This document shows, piece by piece, positions 27,430 to 39,225 of a DNA stretch of 64,000 nt (position 1 is the stretch's first letter; each line of letters begins with the position of its first letter). Source of the DNA: Pontederia crassipes. Taxonomy: Eukaryota; Streptophyta; Magnoliopsida; Commelinales; Pontederiaceae. The translations under genes were made by a program, and so were the position numbers. Below the pieces are notes generated by a model. It was not told the DNA's origin. It made no database searches and saw only the letters and a program-made list of their open reading frames with translations. The DNA lies in the NCBI GenBank assembly GCA_030549335.1, contig CM060190.1:73050118-73114117 (forward strand). The letters run 5' to 3'.

Positions 27430-28003
27430 ATTATATAATAATATTTATAAGCTTGAAAATAAATGAAGATTAAATCTAAAAGAATACTTTAATTTGATTG
27501 GAAGTATGAGCGTTCATTTGATTAAAAAATACTATTTTATTAAAAGTTTATTAGATAATAAAAAAATGTATACCTTAAAATAAAAGAAGATTGAGTTTAA
27601 AATAATTTTAATTTGACTATAAGTAAATTGACCACTCGGTGATTTTTCATTTTTTTTCAATTCCAATACGAGACGTAACAAATAACATATTATTTTTTCA
27701 GATCGTTCACACAAAAGATAAAGACCAAAATTGACCCAAATCAAGGCATAAATGACCCAAATTGAGAAAGGAAAAAAAATAATTATATAAAAACTCGCAA
27801 TGTAAAAAAAAGTTAGTTTTACCTAGGAATCTTACAACTAGGACTGTGAACATAATTACGATAGAAAAGTATTTTTAAAAAATTAAAATTATCTCAATAT
27901 ATTTTTTTATCTAGTTCTGAACTTTAACATTAAAAAAGTTTGATCGTTTAATTTCTTTTAAAATATGATTGAGTAAATTATACTAAAATAACACCTCTGC
28001 TAT

Positions 28004-28555
28004 TAGGGGGAGCAATACCGGGTTCAGGACCGGATTTCGGCCGACCCGGTCCCGACTCAGTTTTGCTCCGATTTTTTAAAAAATATCCCGATCGGGACAT
28101 TCCCGATTATCCCAATTCGACCGTAATTAATAAAAAATTAAATATAACATTAAAATTTTTCAATATTATTATATAAATATAACAATTATCAATTAAAATA
28201 CATATATAATAATATAATATGTTGTATGTTTAAAATATATAATAAACTATAAATTTTAAATTAAATAGATGTAAATATAATATTTTAAAATAATTTAATA
28301 TATGATACCGGGTTGGAATTGGGTCCGGATTGTAAAAATCCAAACTTGGTCCTGATCCGATACCGGTCGGATCTCAAAGCAACCTAGACTCAGTCCTGAC
28401 TCGATATCGGCCGGATCTCAAAGCAACCTAGACTCGATCCTGACTCAATACCTGCCGGATCTTAAAGAATGAGACCCATTACCTACCGGGCCAGGAAAAA
28501 AATTGAGAATTCCAAGCCGGGGTGATCGGGTCGTCCCAGCTCGTGCTCACCCCTA
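28004..28555. mobile_element. Non-autonomous hAT-like element with perfect 8-bp TSD
   Basis: A 552-bp element with terminal repeats TAGGGGGAGCA and (right end, reverse complement) TAGGGGTGAGCA. The 8-bp target duplication tctgctat is perfect at 27996-28003 and 28556-28563. Both subterminal zones are GC-rich with repeated gggtcgg/ccggatc motifs around an AT-rich core. No transposase. Confidence 0.88.
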
Positions 28556-28563
28556 TCTGCTAT

Positions 28564-29226
28564 GCACAAATAATTCAAAATTAAGTTAATAAATAGTAAT
28601 GGTGATAATGTTTGGACTGTTTTTGAAAGGAATATTTGACTCAACACAAAAATAATAAATCAAACGATTTAAGTAGATTCAAAGAAACACATTGAAGCTT
28701 CTTTTAATGAGATTTATTTCAATTTTAATCAAAACCAATACTCCAAATTATAGTTCAATTTTTTTCAGTTAAAATAATTTATTGCAAATGAAACTGTTGT
28801 ACTAAAGAATATAAACAGTCTTATCTAATAATTTCCAACTCCTAAATTCTCGTTTTTTTATTTGGATAAGGTTGGATTTCTCAATTAAATTAAATTCCAT
28901 AAATATATTGGAATATAAATAATAATAATTTGTATCTAGAACTATTTTTCTATTATCTTATAATATAACTGTCCAAACTTTTTTATCTTTATTCTTATGT
29001 ATACATGTTTATTTCATTTTTACTTATGAATCCTTATGTACACCATTTATGAAATAATGTATTCAGACTTCATATATTAATAGATTATTTCATTTAGTAG
29101 TACCAATTTTTCCTGTCAAACTATATTTACTTTTTTATATTTAATTTCATTTAAATTCTTATGCACACATATTATGTAACAAAGTTTTATATTAGTTTTG
29201 TTTCATGTATTGTAAACAAATTTCAA

Positions 29227-29296
<70 letters not shown>

Positions 29297-32200
29297 CTAA
29301 TTACATAATAATCCTACTTTTAACTAAATTGAATTTATTTGCTTTTGTTTTTTATTTCATTTTTTGGTTTGATAATGTAACTTAATACGTTCCGAGTTCT
29401 CAATTTATTTTTTGCTAATAATATTAGTTTGTATCTTATTTCTAATTTATATTACCCTGGAAAATAAAATTCTGAAATCACTTTTTTAAGAGGACAAATG
29501 TCAAATCATGATGCCCATGCTAATTATTTAGTATTTACATCGATTTATCTTCACATTTTATTCATAATCATTCCCCTTAGCCAAATATAAATATTTAGTT
29601 ATCTAACTTTTTTTACATTTAATTCAACTGACCACGACGTTAGATTTAGCATGTATATTTATTTTATTTTACATCAATGGATATGAATGTGGTGGTGTCA
29701 TCACACTTGTTGCAACCTCCTTTTATACATACATATTCTAATATTATTTGATAAACTTAAAAATAAGTATAAATATTAATATTTAACTTTTCGTTTTGGA
29801 AGTTCCCGAAAACGATAAGGGAAGTTTAAAACGTACAAAAAAATCTTTATTTAATCTAATTAATAGTCCTATTTACAGCTACATTAAATTTATTTTTTTC
29901 TCATACATCTCGTTTAACTTTGATTGAAGGCTACAATTAAGAATATATAGCTTACTCATGTGTTTAATATTTTTAATGAGATAACGTAGAAATTAGTAAA
30001 AACTAAAAAAAGAACACCATAAATTATGATTTGCATACTGCAATTTATTTTTATTTTTTTTTAAAAAAAAAGTAGAATCCATATCAATCTCTAAAAACAA
30101 CATTACTTAAAAAATAGAATTTAATATCTATTTTTTTACATAAAAATACTACTAATTTGAAAATTAACCTTTTATCTTCATTTATCTAATGACCTTACTA
30201 ACCTCTAGTAGGTTTTCATCATTTAATTAAAGTAAAATGTCTAGTTGTGGTCAAAGTGTTACATTTTTCTAATTTTAAAAGTATCTGGAAAATTAAATGA
30301 AAACAAAAACAACTTTATCTATTATTAAACTTCGGAGCTATTTATTGAACTCCAAATGGCTACTTTGTCGTAGCATGTATTTCGAATTTTGAGTTTTTTT
30401 ATCAACTTTGTTTTTCACATTTTAAATATCAAAATATGGATATTAAAACTTTTCGTTGATAATTAAATTTGTCGTTTGTCAATAAAGTTGACTTAGACAT
30501 CGTTTGGTACATTCAAACGAATTTCTTAACGGAATTAAAATTCTAATTAAGTTATTTGATATATATATATATATATATTCAAAATATAAAATTTATAGGT
30601 AAAAAAATTATAACTCAATATGTGACTCTTATTAATTTATAGAGTATAAAAATTTAACGTTTTAATCTTAGCATTTTTTTCGTTCTTTTTAATAAGAAAA
30701 TATATTTAATATATATTCCATTTTTGTTTTGATATTTCTATTTACATTTCAGTTTTACAATAATAAACATTGTTTTAATAAAACAGTATTAGTATCCATT
30801 AGTTCTTATTATGAATATTGTAAATTATGTTTTATGTTCACTTTTTTATACATTACTTCAAAGACTATATTATTAAACAGATTTTCATTAAATGTATAAT
30901 CAAACCACTGTGTAGTCGTTATTCTCTAATTAAATCATTATCTTTTAATTATAAATTTATAATCAAACCATATAATCAAACCACAATGTAAACATTATCC
31001 TCTAATCAAAATTTTTTCTAATTAAATCATTATCTTCTAATTAAATAAGGGAAGCATGCAAGTGTAAAATTTTGCTCAAATCCTTTAGTCAATACATGAC
31101 TTCATTGCAAAAGAATTTGTGCCAAATAGATAAAAAAAATAGTCCATCCGTGGTCTTTTAACAGAAAAGATCTCTCCCGAGTCTGCGCCACCATGGTAAA
31201 CTTTAATTTCATTGTAACAACTAGGTTCAAGATAACTCTTTATCTGGAAGACAACCAACGCTCAAATGCAAGGACCACGTAATGAACATCATCATCGTAT
31301 TCGACAGATGGTAAGATCCTGTGTTGCCTTGTACGTAGTTGGGTTGCACACCCAAAGACGACGAGCAGATCTGCAGACCAATCTAATCCCGTGGCAAAAG
31401 GATTAGAAATGTAATTATCAACAGGATTCACAATCATACAACATTTTTGGAAAGTGAATACTATTTAAAGACAAGTTTAGAGATTATGCAACGGTTGCGA
31501 CGTGAGCCTCCTCTCAATACGTATCTGGTGCTTGAACACCCGGTTACGGGTTACAAGTAACAACACGTGATGAGAAAGCAAAACTACGTAAAAGCACATT
31601 ACAAAGCTGCTGCTGCTCCAAATATCATTTTGATGACCACTATACTCTCACGCGAGAAGGCACTGACCGTCAAAAGAGAACATGAGTTTTAGTTGAATGT
31701 TTCCGTGGTGCTTCCGCATCCTCGAATTGAACGTTCAGAAAGGCAGTTAACAGAGCTTGAGCCAATGTTCCTTTTATAAACCCATAAATCCCTCTCCAAC
31801 AAGCAGAAACTATCAGTGATCTAGAGATCCATACAGTATTATGCTAATCCAAACATGCCTTGTTCTGGACGAATCCAACTTGTACTGCCTTTGATGAAGG
31901 AAAAATCTGCACGTGCTGTCTTTTATCTACCAAGTGAAAAGGTTTGGAACTTATGAATCCCTTGCATGAAAAAAAAAATTCAACTAGTTTACGCATGACA
32001 AAGCAAAACATGCAACATACAGCTTTACGTGAATATGTGATGATAAATGCTCCTCCACACGAAGCCTATTTTTATGTACAGATCCTCTTAGTGGAACAAT
32101 TTGTCACCATCTTTTTTTCCACATGAGGATAGTTTTTTAACTATCCCAATAGTTTTGAAATGTAAAATAGTGTGGTTGAATATGGAATGAGGAAGAAGAG

Positions 32201-32780
32201 CTTATTACATCCTTTATACCCCAACTAAGCATTGCCTTACCCGACATTAATTTCTAACTTCAGTGTTGTATCAAGCTTTGGTTTCGTTACGTAATACAAC
32301 AACAACAAAAGAAAAGTGGCTACCACTGCTTAAAGTTTTTTATATGAAATGTCCACATTGACAAATTTGCAATATCACCAAATTAAAACAACTGAAAATA
32401 CAGAAAAAAAAAGAATTATTTAATCATATGAACACCATCTCCAAGAGAAAAAGAATTACACACCGACAATGCTCAGTTAAAGTGTTACCATGCTATATAA
32501 CAGTTTTGCCTGATAATCAAACTAGCAAGAAACTTATTAGGATGGACAAGCCTTAATATTGTGACTATGTGAAAGCAACAAGTTTAACAAAACACATTAA
32601 TGGCTCATCAATTATTTTGACACAGATGCCCAGGAGTAGTAGGTCATTACCTTGATCAGATATATGGATGGACAATCACACAAGCTTCATAAAATGCAGC
32701 AACCTCCTTGTTCTCTGCAAAGATGTCAACCATGCAAGCCAGTGAAAGACGTGACAGATTATCCTCATCAACCAGAATGT
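28564..32780. other. AT-rich intergenic DNA, no supported gene
   Basis: Long AT-rich stretch with a TTA microsatellite near 29228 and short AT runs near 30556. The less AT-rich part, 31150-32650, is downstream of the transglycosylase-like gene and may contain its 3' UTR. A 65-codon ORF at 31240-31437 (minus) has no recognisable domain. Confidence 0.5.
29228..29294. repeat. (TTA)n microsatellite, about 22 units
   Basis: Uninterrupted ATT/TTA trinucleotide run. The poly-isoleucine ORF across it is an artefact. Confidence 0.97.
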
Positions 32781-35700
32781 TCACAGAAATCTAAATAGGA
32801 TGAGAACTGAGAAGGTTTTAACAACTATTAAGTGATTGGGCTTCTATTACAGGAAAGACTTCAACAAAAGGGAATGTTCAATATTAACCAAGTGAAATAA
32901 ATTTTAGGGAACATGACAATGTCCAAGTGAATTATTTGGAACTTAATAGGAAGTGTGCACCAATCTCAAACTACCATTATAAGTAGTGAAACACTAACCT
33001 TTTGGAGTCTTCATAGTAGCTTAGGGCCTCTAGGAACTTATTCCAAGGTGCACCTGTCTCTTGAATATTAACATTCTCCGGACGTCCTCCGAGATAAGCT
33101 TGAACAACAAACTCATGACTTCTCTCTCTGCATTAGTAGGCATTATGACAGAATATAATTAGGTTGAAGGCTGTAATAGCTGTATGACTTTTTTTCTGAA
33201 ATGAGAACATGTTTGGACTTTATTTTTGAGGAGATCACGTTTGGACTTTAGCATATGATATATGAAGTATAAGTCAATTTCCAATAATAAATCTTAACTG
33301 CACGCTTTACACATCATGTTAACCTTACTGAGAATGTTACTAAAAAAGTAATTAAGTTAGTAGTATCATGAGTCTCATTGAAACTTGTTAAAATATATCG
33401 ATTTCAAATAACATGTGGTGGATATAAAGACAACATACCGACCTTCCTTCAAATTGTGAAAGCCAGACCAAGTATGATGCACCAAAATACATGGAAACAA
33501 ATGGATTATAAAGATTATCCACTGACATTACTTTATATGCCCTATACCCGACATCCCTGAAGAAAATTAGGACATGAAAAAATTATGTAACATTCTGCAT
33601 AAGATCTAGTAACTAATTGCTATATAAGACGAAGAAGCAAAGGAACATGAGCATAACTAATGCTAATGGTGCAGTTTAGTGTAATGTGATATCCTTCAAA
33701 AATTATATGTAGTGTACTCACCTGTATAGCCACATAGCAGTAGGATAGTCAATCCCCATTAATCCAGTATATGCACACAAACCATTCACAAATCGCATGC
33801 TGCATATTTCAGCAAGTGCAGCCAGAGAAGCCTGTGCAAGTAACTCTTAAAAGTAGATTAAATTAACAATCTGATGTAAACAAACAAAAAAGTGGAGCAA
33901 TTTAGTGGCACACAGATTATATAAATGTTTCACAGATAGAGTTGGGATCCAATCATGATAACTAAATGATATGATAACATGCTCAAGAATTAAGAATGTA
34001 TGCTTGAGGATTTTATCTAACACCATGAAAGGAGACTTACCGGCTTTACTCCTCTGGAATTGAAGTACCGAGAAACAATTATCTCAGCAACAGCCTGCAA
34101 AAGAGTCATTTATATTTCTAGGGGGACTTGGTGACTAGCCCCACAGAGGTACTCATGATATGTGTCTGCTTGCTGATTTGTGCAAAGATAATCTCCTGGA
34201 TTATTAGTTCTTACCATATAAGAACAGAAATGCCTATGCAATTAGCCTACAACAACAACAACAACAAAGCCTTATCCCACTAGGTGGGGCAATTAGCCTA
34301 AAGCTACCAAAATAAAAATAAAAAAAGAGAAACTTCCACCGTGACCTTAGGTCAAACTGGATTGATGCAAGAAGCCTAAAGAAATTATGCTGACTACAGT
34401 CAGAAACAAATTATGCACTTATGCTAATCGACCAACAAAAAAACTATTTAATTGCATCTGTGGATGTAACATGCACATTAAAATATTTTATGCAATTATG
34501 TAACATGCACATTAAAATATTTCCTCAAGTAAGATGCTTGTGGCTGGCATCTAGACTAAGCCTTGAATTCTGTATATGTTTAATGGTCATCCAGAAACTT
34601 CCAGAATATCAACTTAAATTTTGGTATTAGAAAGAAATATAATAATGTGAATTAAACTTATAGGTCTCTCTTAGATATAAACAATAAGTGCAAATGAATT
34701 AATTCCAAAGAACAATATTAAGATTGAGAGCAAAAAATTAACACTTCTCCCAATCATAAATCCCCCCTTATCATACATAAAATGATCGACCACAATAACA
34801 GTTGATTTATTTTGAATTTCACTTTTTGTAAATAAAAGAACTGAAATCTTCTGTTCATGACCAAAGCTAGTCATCAAGATGGTCAATGTGCCTGGCTGGA
34901 ATATGAGTTAAATTGTAAGCAAAGAGCCATACAAGACACGTGCTGAATTTTTCTTTCCAAAGGCACATGTTCTGAATGTTCTGACACTTAAAATGGTCAA
35001 TCGTAATAATAGTAGTTACCAATAAAGGAAGTCATGGACATAATAAAGCCCTGCACACAACCTCATAACAACATGGATGTGGTTTCCTTGACCAAATTTA
35101 CCTTCACTTCAATTCGAGAAAGGTATGGCCTCTTCTCTTGATCATGTGAAAAGCGCACTTTGCCATGTCTTTCACCGGACTTTGTCCACTCTTTAAGAAC
35201 ATCAGGATGCTTCCACAGTTCTTCCATGTCTTCTGCAGATACTCTGAGGTCCCAAAATGCCCACCCTTCACCTGATTCTTTAAGAAGTAACAACATGATG
35301 TTGCAGAGGTATTAAAAGTAAGATGTTTGTGGAAAGTCACATACAGCATATGAGTGTGATTGCACAACTTTGATAATCTTTAGAAGTGGAAGAACATGAA
35401 TTTCAATTTTGCAATACAATGAGAGGAGGTGCCTCATTTTTACTCATTTGACTAAGCTCAATATTCATGAGTTCTTAAATAGCATTTTTCGAAAACAAAA
35501 TCCATCTGTACTAAGAATGTATGAATATTGACTACTCAATATGTAAGATTTGCAATGCATCCTACTGGTGAATATGAAAGGAACAAAATTCAAACCTGAT
35601 CTTAGAGAAGACCCAATAACACTACTGGAAGCAGACCGAATATTTGTACTGGAAGCAGACTGAATAACATCACTGGAGGCATCATGTTTGTAATTATTGG

Positions 35701-37624
35701 TATAAGAAATTTCTTGTTGCCTGCCAAAATTGATTAAGCGTAAACAATTTGATTTTTCAATTCGAAGAGTCTTCGAAAAGTACAACAATTTGATCTAGTC
35801 TTAATAGTAGAATCTACATGTTATGCAAACCTATTTAGGACATCAATGTAGGTATATTCCAACTAGTGATCTCCTAAGTACACTTGGAATGTCATAGTAA
35901 GAACATAAACTAAAGAAAATTACAATGATGAAAAATGGCAAGAAATAACCAGCATAATATCCGATATCTTTTCAAAATAGGAATACAAACAAAGAACTGG
36001 TTCTAGCATGAATTTGGAGTTATCATAAGATTGATGTAGAAGCTAAATCTTTGCTTCTGTCAAAAACAATGATTTCTAAATCATATGTAATTCTGCATTA
36101 AGGAAGTAAATAAAAAAGTGTTATCACAACCTTATGAGTTGTATGCTCTGTTTCACAGACTTGTAGCACTGGAACCAGTCAGCTGTTGATTTGTGAGTGA
36201 CTTTTTTAATGCCACCTCGGTAAGCCCTAATGACAAATTCTTCACTCCTTTCCCTGTAAAACTGAAATAAATCAGATACATTTGACCATGTGGTGAGAAA
36301 ATGTTGCCAAAGAAAGAAGCACACCATACTGAAATATTGTAGAGTTTAGTTGCACTAGAAGTAAATATTTAAATATCTATAGCATTTACATCATATTAAA
36401 CCCAGTAGTTTTAGACATACTTTCCATCACAAGAGAACAGCCACTTTATATATGCTGCCCCAAAGTAGACATTTATAAAAGGTCTACAAAGCAAAGATGG
36501 ATTGCCTTCTATGTCATAGTTGTGGTAGCCACCATCCCTGCAAAGTTTATGCATAGCTCATGAAGAAATTCAGATTAACGGGTGAAGTAAGAAATGCATC
36601 AGGGTTAAATTACTTGTCCCATTGCATTGAAGAAGTGGCACCTTACTAGCCATTCAGCAGTTTCCAGTGATATCTGCATGATACCAACTTTTATCTGCTT
36701 GGACCTTTTATCATAATGTTGTGCTAGAAGTTGCCTGTCGCTTGCAATATCAGCAATAGCACGAATCATTACCTATAAAGGAGATCAAGAAGCGATTAGA
36801 AAATTTAACAGAAAAGGAAGCAATGTTTCATAACAATGCCTTAATAATAATTTAATAGAACATGCAGGTAAAAGTGATATAACATGTTATTAAATTTAAG
36901 AAAAGATCAAACATTACCGGGTCAAGCTGTGAATTGAAGTGCCTACAGACAATAATTTCAGCCACGGCCTGAAATGATGATGCAATATACACTAGTAAGG
37001 TACATAAGGTAATCTTAATTCCTAGACCACAAGTGATAAAAGGGCACATGAATCACTAATGAGAAGTTGAGAACCTCACTACACAACAACTCGAACCATG
37101 CCAAACTAGATGCACTAAAAGATGCATGCCTACCACAATTTTGACAAAAGTACTGGATTAGAGATTATCAGCTAAAATATTAACCAAACTTGCAAAGTTT
37201 AAGGCTACTGAATCTATCACAATAAAGCAACTCTGCTAAAATATTAACCAAACTTGCAAAGTTTAAGGCTACTGAATCTACCGCAATAAAGCAAAGCAAC
37301 TCGAGATTCTACTATTTACTAGTACCGAATGAACCATCATTGTCAGAATGACGGTAAGTCAAATGTGATGACACGACACATTCTGAAGCTTATGCCATAC
37401 ATTCTCTTAATCAAATGGCAATAAAAAATGGATACATAAAAACTCGCCTTCATCTCGGTTTGCGTCAGGTAGCACTGGCCGTCTGGATCCCGCGAGAGGA
37501 GGACCTTCTGCTCCATCTTCTCTCCTGCGTCGATCCACTCCTTCTTCACCTCCCGATCCTTCCACATCGCCCGCATGTCCTCTGGATCGACGCAGTCGTC
37601 CCAATACTTGTAACTCGCCAACAT
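32781..37624 (-). CDS. Plant double-domain lytic-transglycosylase-like protein
   Basis: Resembles plant proteins annotated as transglycosylase (SLT/lysozyme-like fold); function unknown. Reverse-strand exons are 37448-37624, 36918-36968, 36642-36772, 36421-36537, 36131-36253, 35596-35720, 35102-35271, 34041-34094, 33722-33831, 33443-33556, 32999-33127 and 32781-32790, about 436 residues. Two homologous halves (exons 1-5 and 7-11) share motifs YWDDCVDPEDM/FWDLRVSAEDM, VKKEW/VLKEW, AVAEIIV, VYFGAAYIKWL/MYFGASYLVWL and ERSEEFVIRAYRGG/ERSHEFVVQAYLGG. Intron phases repeat (0,0,2,2,2). Exon 6 encodes a Ser/Asn-rich linker. The usual SLT Glu-Ser is not seen in either half (DIASD, EICSM). The intron after exon 1 appears to use a GC donor. 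The C-terminus is uncertain: a donor 4 bp downstream would instead read to 32656 (about 479 residues). Confidence 0.82.
34250..34288 (-). mobile_element. TTG-tailed retroposon, copy 4 (39-bp remnant)
   Basis: Only the CAA-repeat tail and agccttatcccactaggtgg remain, yet it is flanked by gcaattagccta at 34238-34249 and 34289-34300, a 12-bp duplication. It therefore inserted as a severely 5'-truncated copy. It lies in an intron of the transglycosylase-like gene. Confidence 0.85.
34465..34523. repeat. 34-bp tandem duplication
   Basis: atgtaacatgcacattaaaa plus atattt occurs twice with a period of about 34 bp in an intron. Confidence 0.75.
37171..37298. repeat. 64-bp tandem duplication in intron 1
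   Basis: gctaaaatattaaccaaact begins two nearly identical 64-bp units at 37171 and 37235, differing at very few bases. This looks like a recent slippage or unequal-exchange event. Confidence 0.9.
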
Positions 37625-38148
37625 CTTCGTTCACGATATCCCTGCCCTAAAATTACAAGAAAAATGAAGAAACGTTCATCACACTAAAATTACTCAGAAA
37701 ACTCCTCCACAAAGATTGTGAGCTGTAAAATCCGACATCCGATCAATCCACAAGAACAAAAGTAACGAAACAAACACCGAAATAAAACTAAGAACAAGGG
37801 AGGTGTGAGAGTGGAATCAGAACACAAACCCAAGAACGCGGAAGGAGCAGCGGAAAGGAGGAGGAGATCAAATTCCTTTCCTATTTGAATTCGAGAGCAA
37901 AAAATGGAGAGCATTTTGATTCGTCGTGCTGCCGCGTGAGTTTTCAAGGGACGACGGGGAGGGAACGAGAGCGTTTGGATGCGCCGTGCTCCGGCAGTCG
38001 ATCGGAGTGTAGGGAGTTCTAACTACGTGGCATCACGGGACTCGTTAGCATTTGCACGAATGGATCGATCGTGCACAGTTTAAGTGGGCGCTGCTTGCAG
38101 TGTCTTCTCGACTGCATGCGTCTGCCGATTTATTTGTTAGGTTTGTGG
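37625..38148. other. 5' flank of the transglycosylase-like gene
   Basis: Presumed 5' UTR and promoter, moderately GC-rich. No separate gene seen. Confidence 0.5.
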
Positions 38149-38637
38149 TAGGAGCGATCACGGTGACCCGACTCGTAAACAAATTCGATTCGATGTGACT
38201 CGATATTGTCTTTTTTTCTCTTGTGACCCGACTCAACTCAATTTGGGCCAGTTCGGGTCGGGTATCCGACCATCATTATTCTTTTTTTTATTTTTTCTTT
38301 TTATTTTTTTAATATAAAAATTATTTATTACTTTATTTTTAATACTAAATAAAATATTTTTAAATACCAAAATATATTGTTTTAATATTTATATCTTTTT
38401 CTACATTTAAAATAGTTTATTTTTATATTTTTTTAATTTTTAATAATATAACTCTTAAATTAACTATAAAAATCATTTATTATTAAAAAAAAGAAAAACC
38501 TGGTCGTCAGGTCGGGTCGGGTTGGGTCAACTTTGATTGGAATTCTCCAACCCGAACCCGACTCAACTCTTGATTGGGTCATGGTCGGGTCGGATCTTCG
38601 GATTCACCGGATCGACCCAATCCGATGAACACTCCTA
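38149..38637. mobile_element. Non-autonomous hAT-like element with perfect 8-bp TSD
   Basis: A 489-bp element with ends TAGGAGCGATCA and (right end, reverse complement) TAGGAGTGTTCA, flanked by gtttgtgg at 38141-38148 and 38638-38645. Subterminal gacccgactc/gggtcgggt repeats surround an AT-rich core, as in the 28.0 kb element. No transposase. Confidence 0.87.
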
Positions 38638-38784
38638 GTTTGTGGCTTTTTTAACTAATTCACATCACGCTCTGCATTTTTCCAATTTCTTCTTCGGTTC
38701 TATTGAAAAAAAAAGGTGAAGAAATTTATTATTTTTCACCGCATGGTGTAATCAAGGCATGATCAACTTGATTTCGCCTCGTAG

Positions 38785-39225
38785 TATGGGTGTTTGGATC
38801 GACCCGCGAATCCGATGACTCGACCCGATCCAAACTACTTTGGGTTGGATCGGGTCCGACCCCGGTTCGGTCGGGTATGGGTCGAAATTTTCCGACCCGA
38901 CCCGACCCGAAAGACACGAATTTTTTTTAGTTTTCAGCCTATATTTTATACTAAAAATTTTATTTAAAAATATTTTAATATGTATAATAATATATAAATA
39001 TTTTAAAAATTATTTTATTATTTTAAAATAAATATTATATCATATTTTTATATTAAATAATATAAAAGAAAAAAGAAAAAATGGTGGTCGAGTAACCCGA
39101 CCACTCGACCCGAATCGGATCGGATCCATCCCTCCAAAGACGGCTGATCTGACCCGATCAAAATTGGACGTGTTGGGTCAGGTCCAGGATCGGATCGAGT
39201 TTGACACGACCCGTGAATACCCCTA
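38785..39225. mobile_element. hAT-like element, related, no clear TSD
   Basis: A 441-bp segment with ends TATGGGTGTTTGG and (reverse complement) TAGGGGTATTCAC, dense in cgacccga/gggtcgg motifs at both ends with an AT-rich core. Its layout matches the neighbouring element, but no convincing 8-bp duplication was found, so it is probably older. Confidence 0.65.

Noticed and set aside
29161-29385. Poly-isoleucine ORF
   Set aside because: Translation of the TTA microsatellite.
31240-31437. 65-codon minus ORF downstream of the transglycosylase-like gene
   Set aside because: No domain, no splice continuity with the gene, and length within random expectation; possibly 3' UTR.
38785-39225. TSD for the 38.8-kb hAT-like element
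   Set aside because: gtagta/gtggta at the borders is too short and mismatched to count as an 8-bp duplication.
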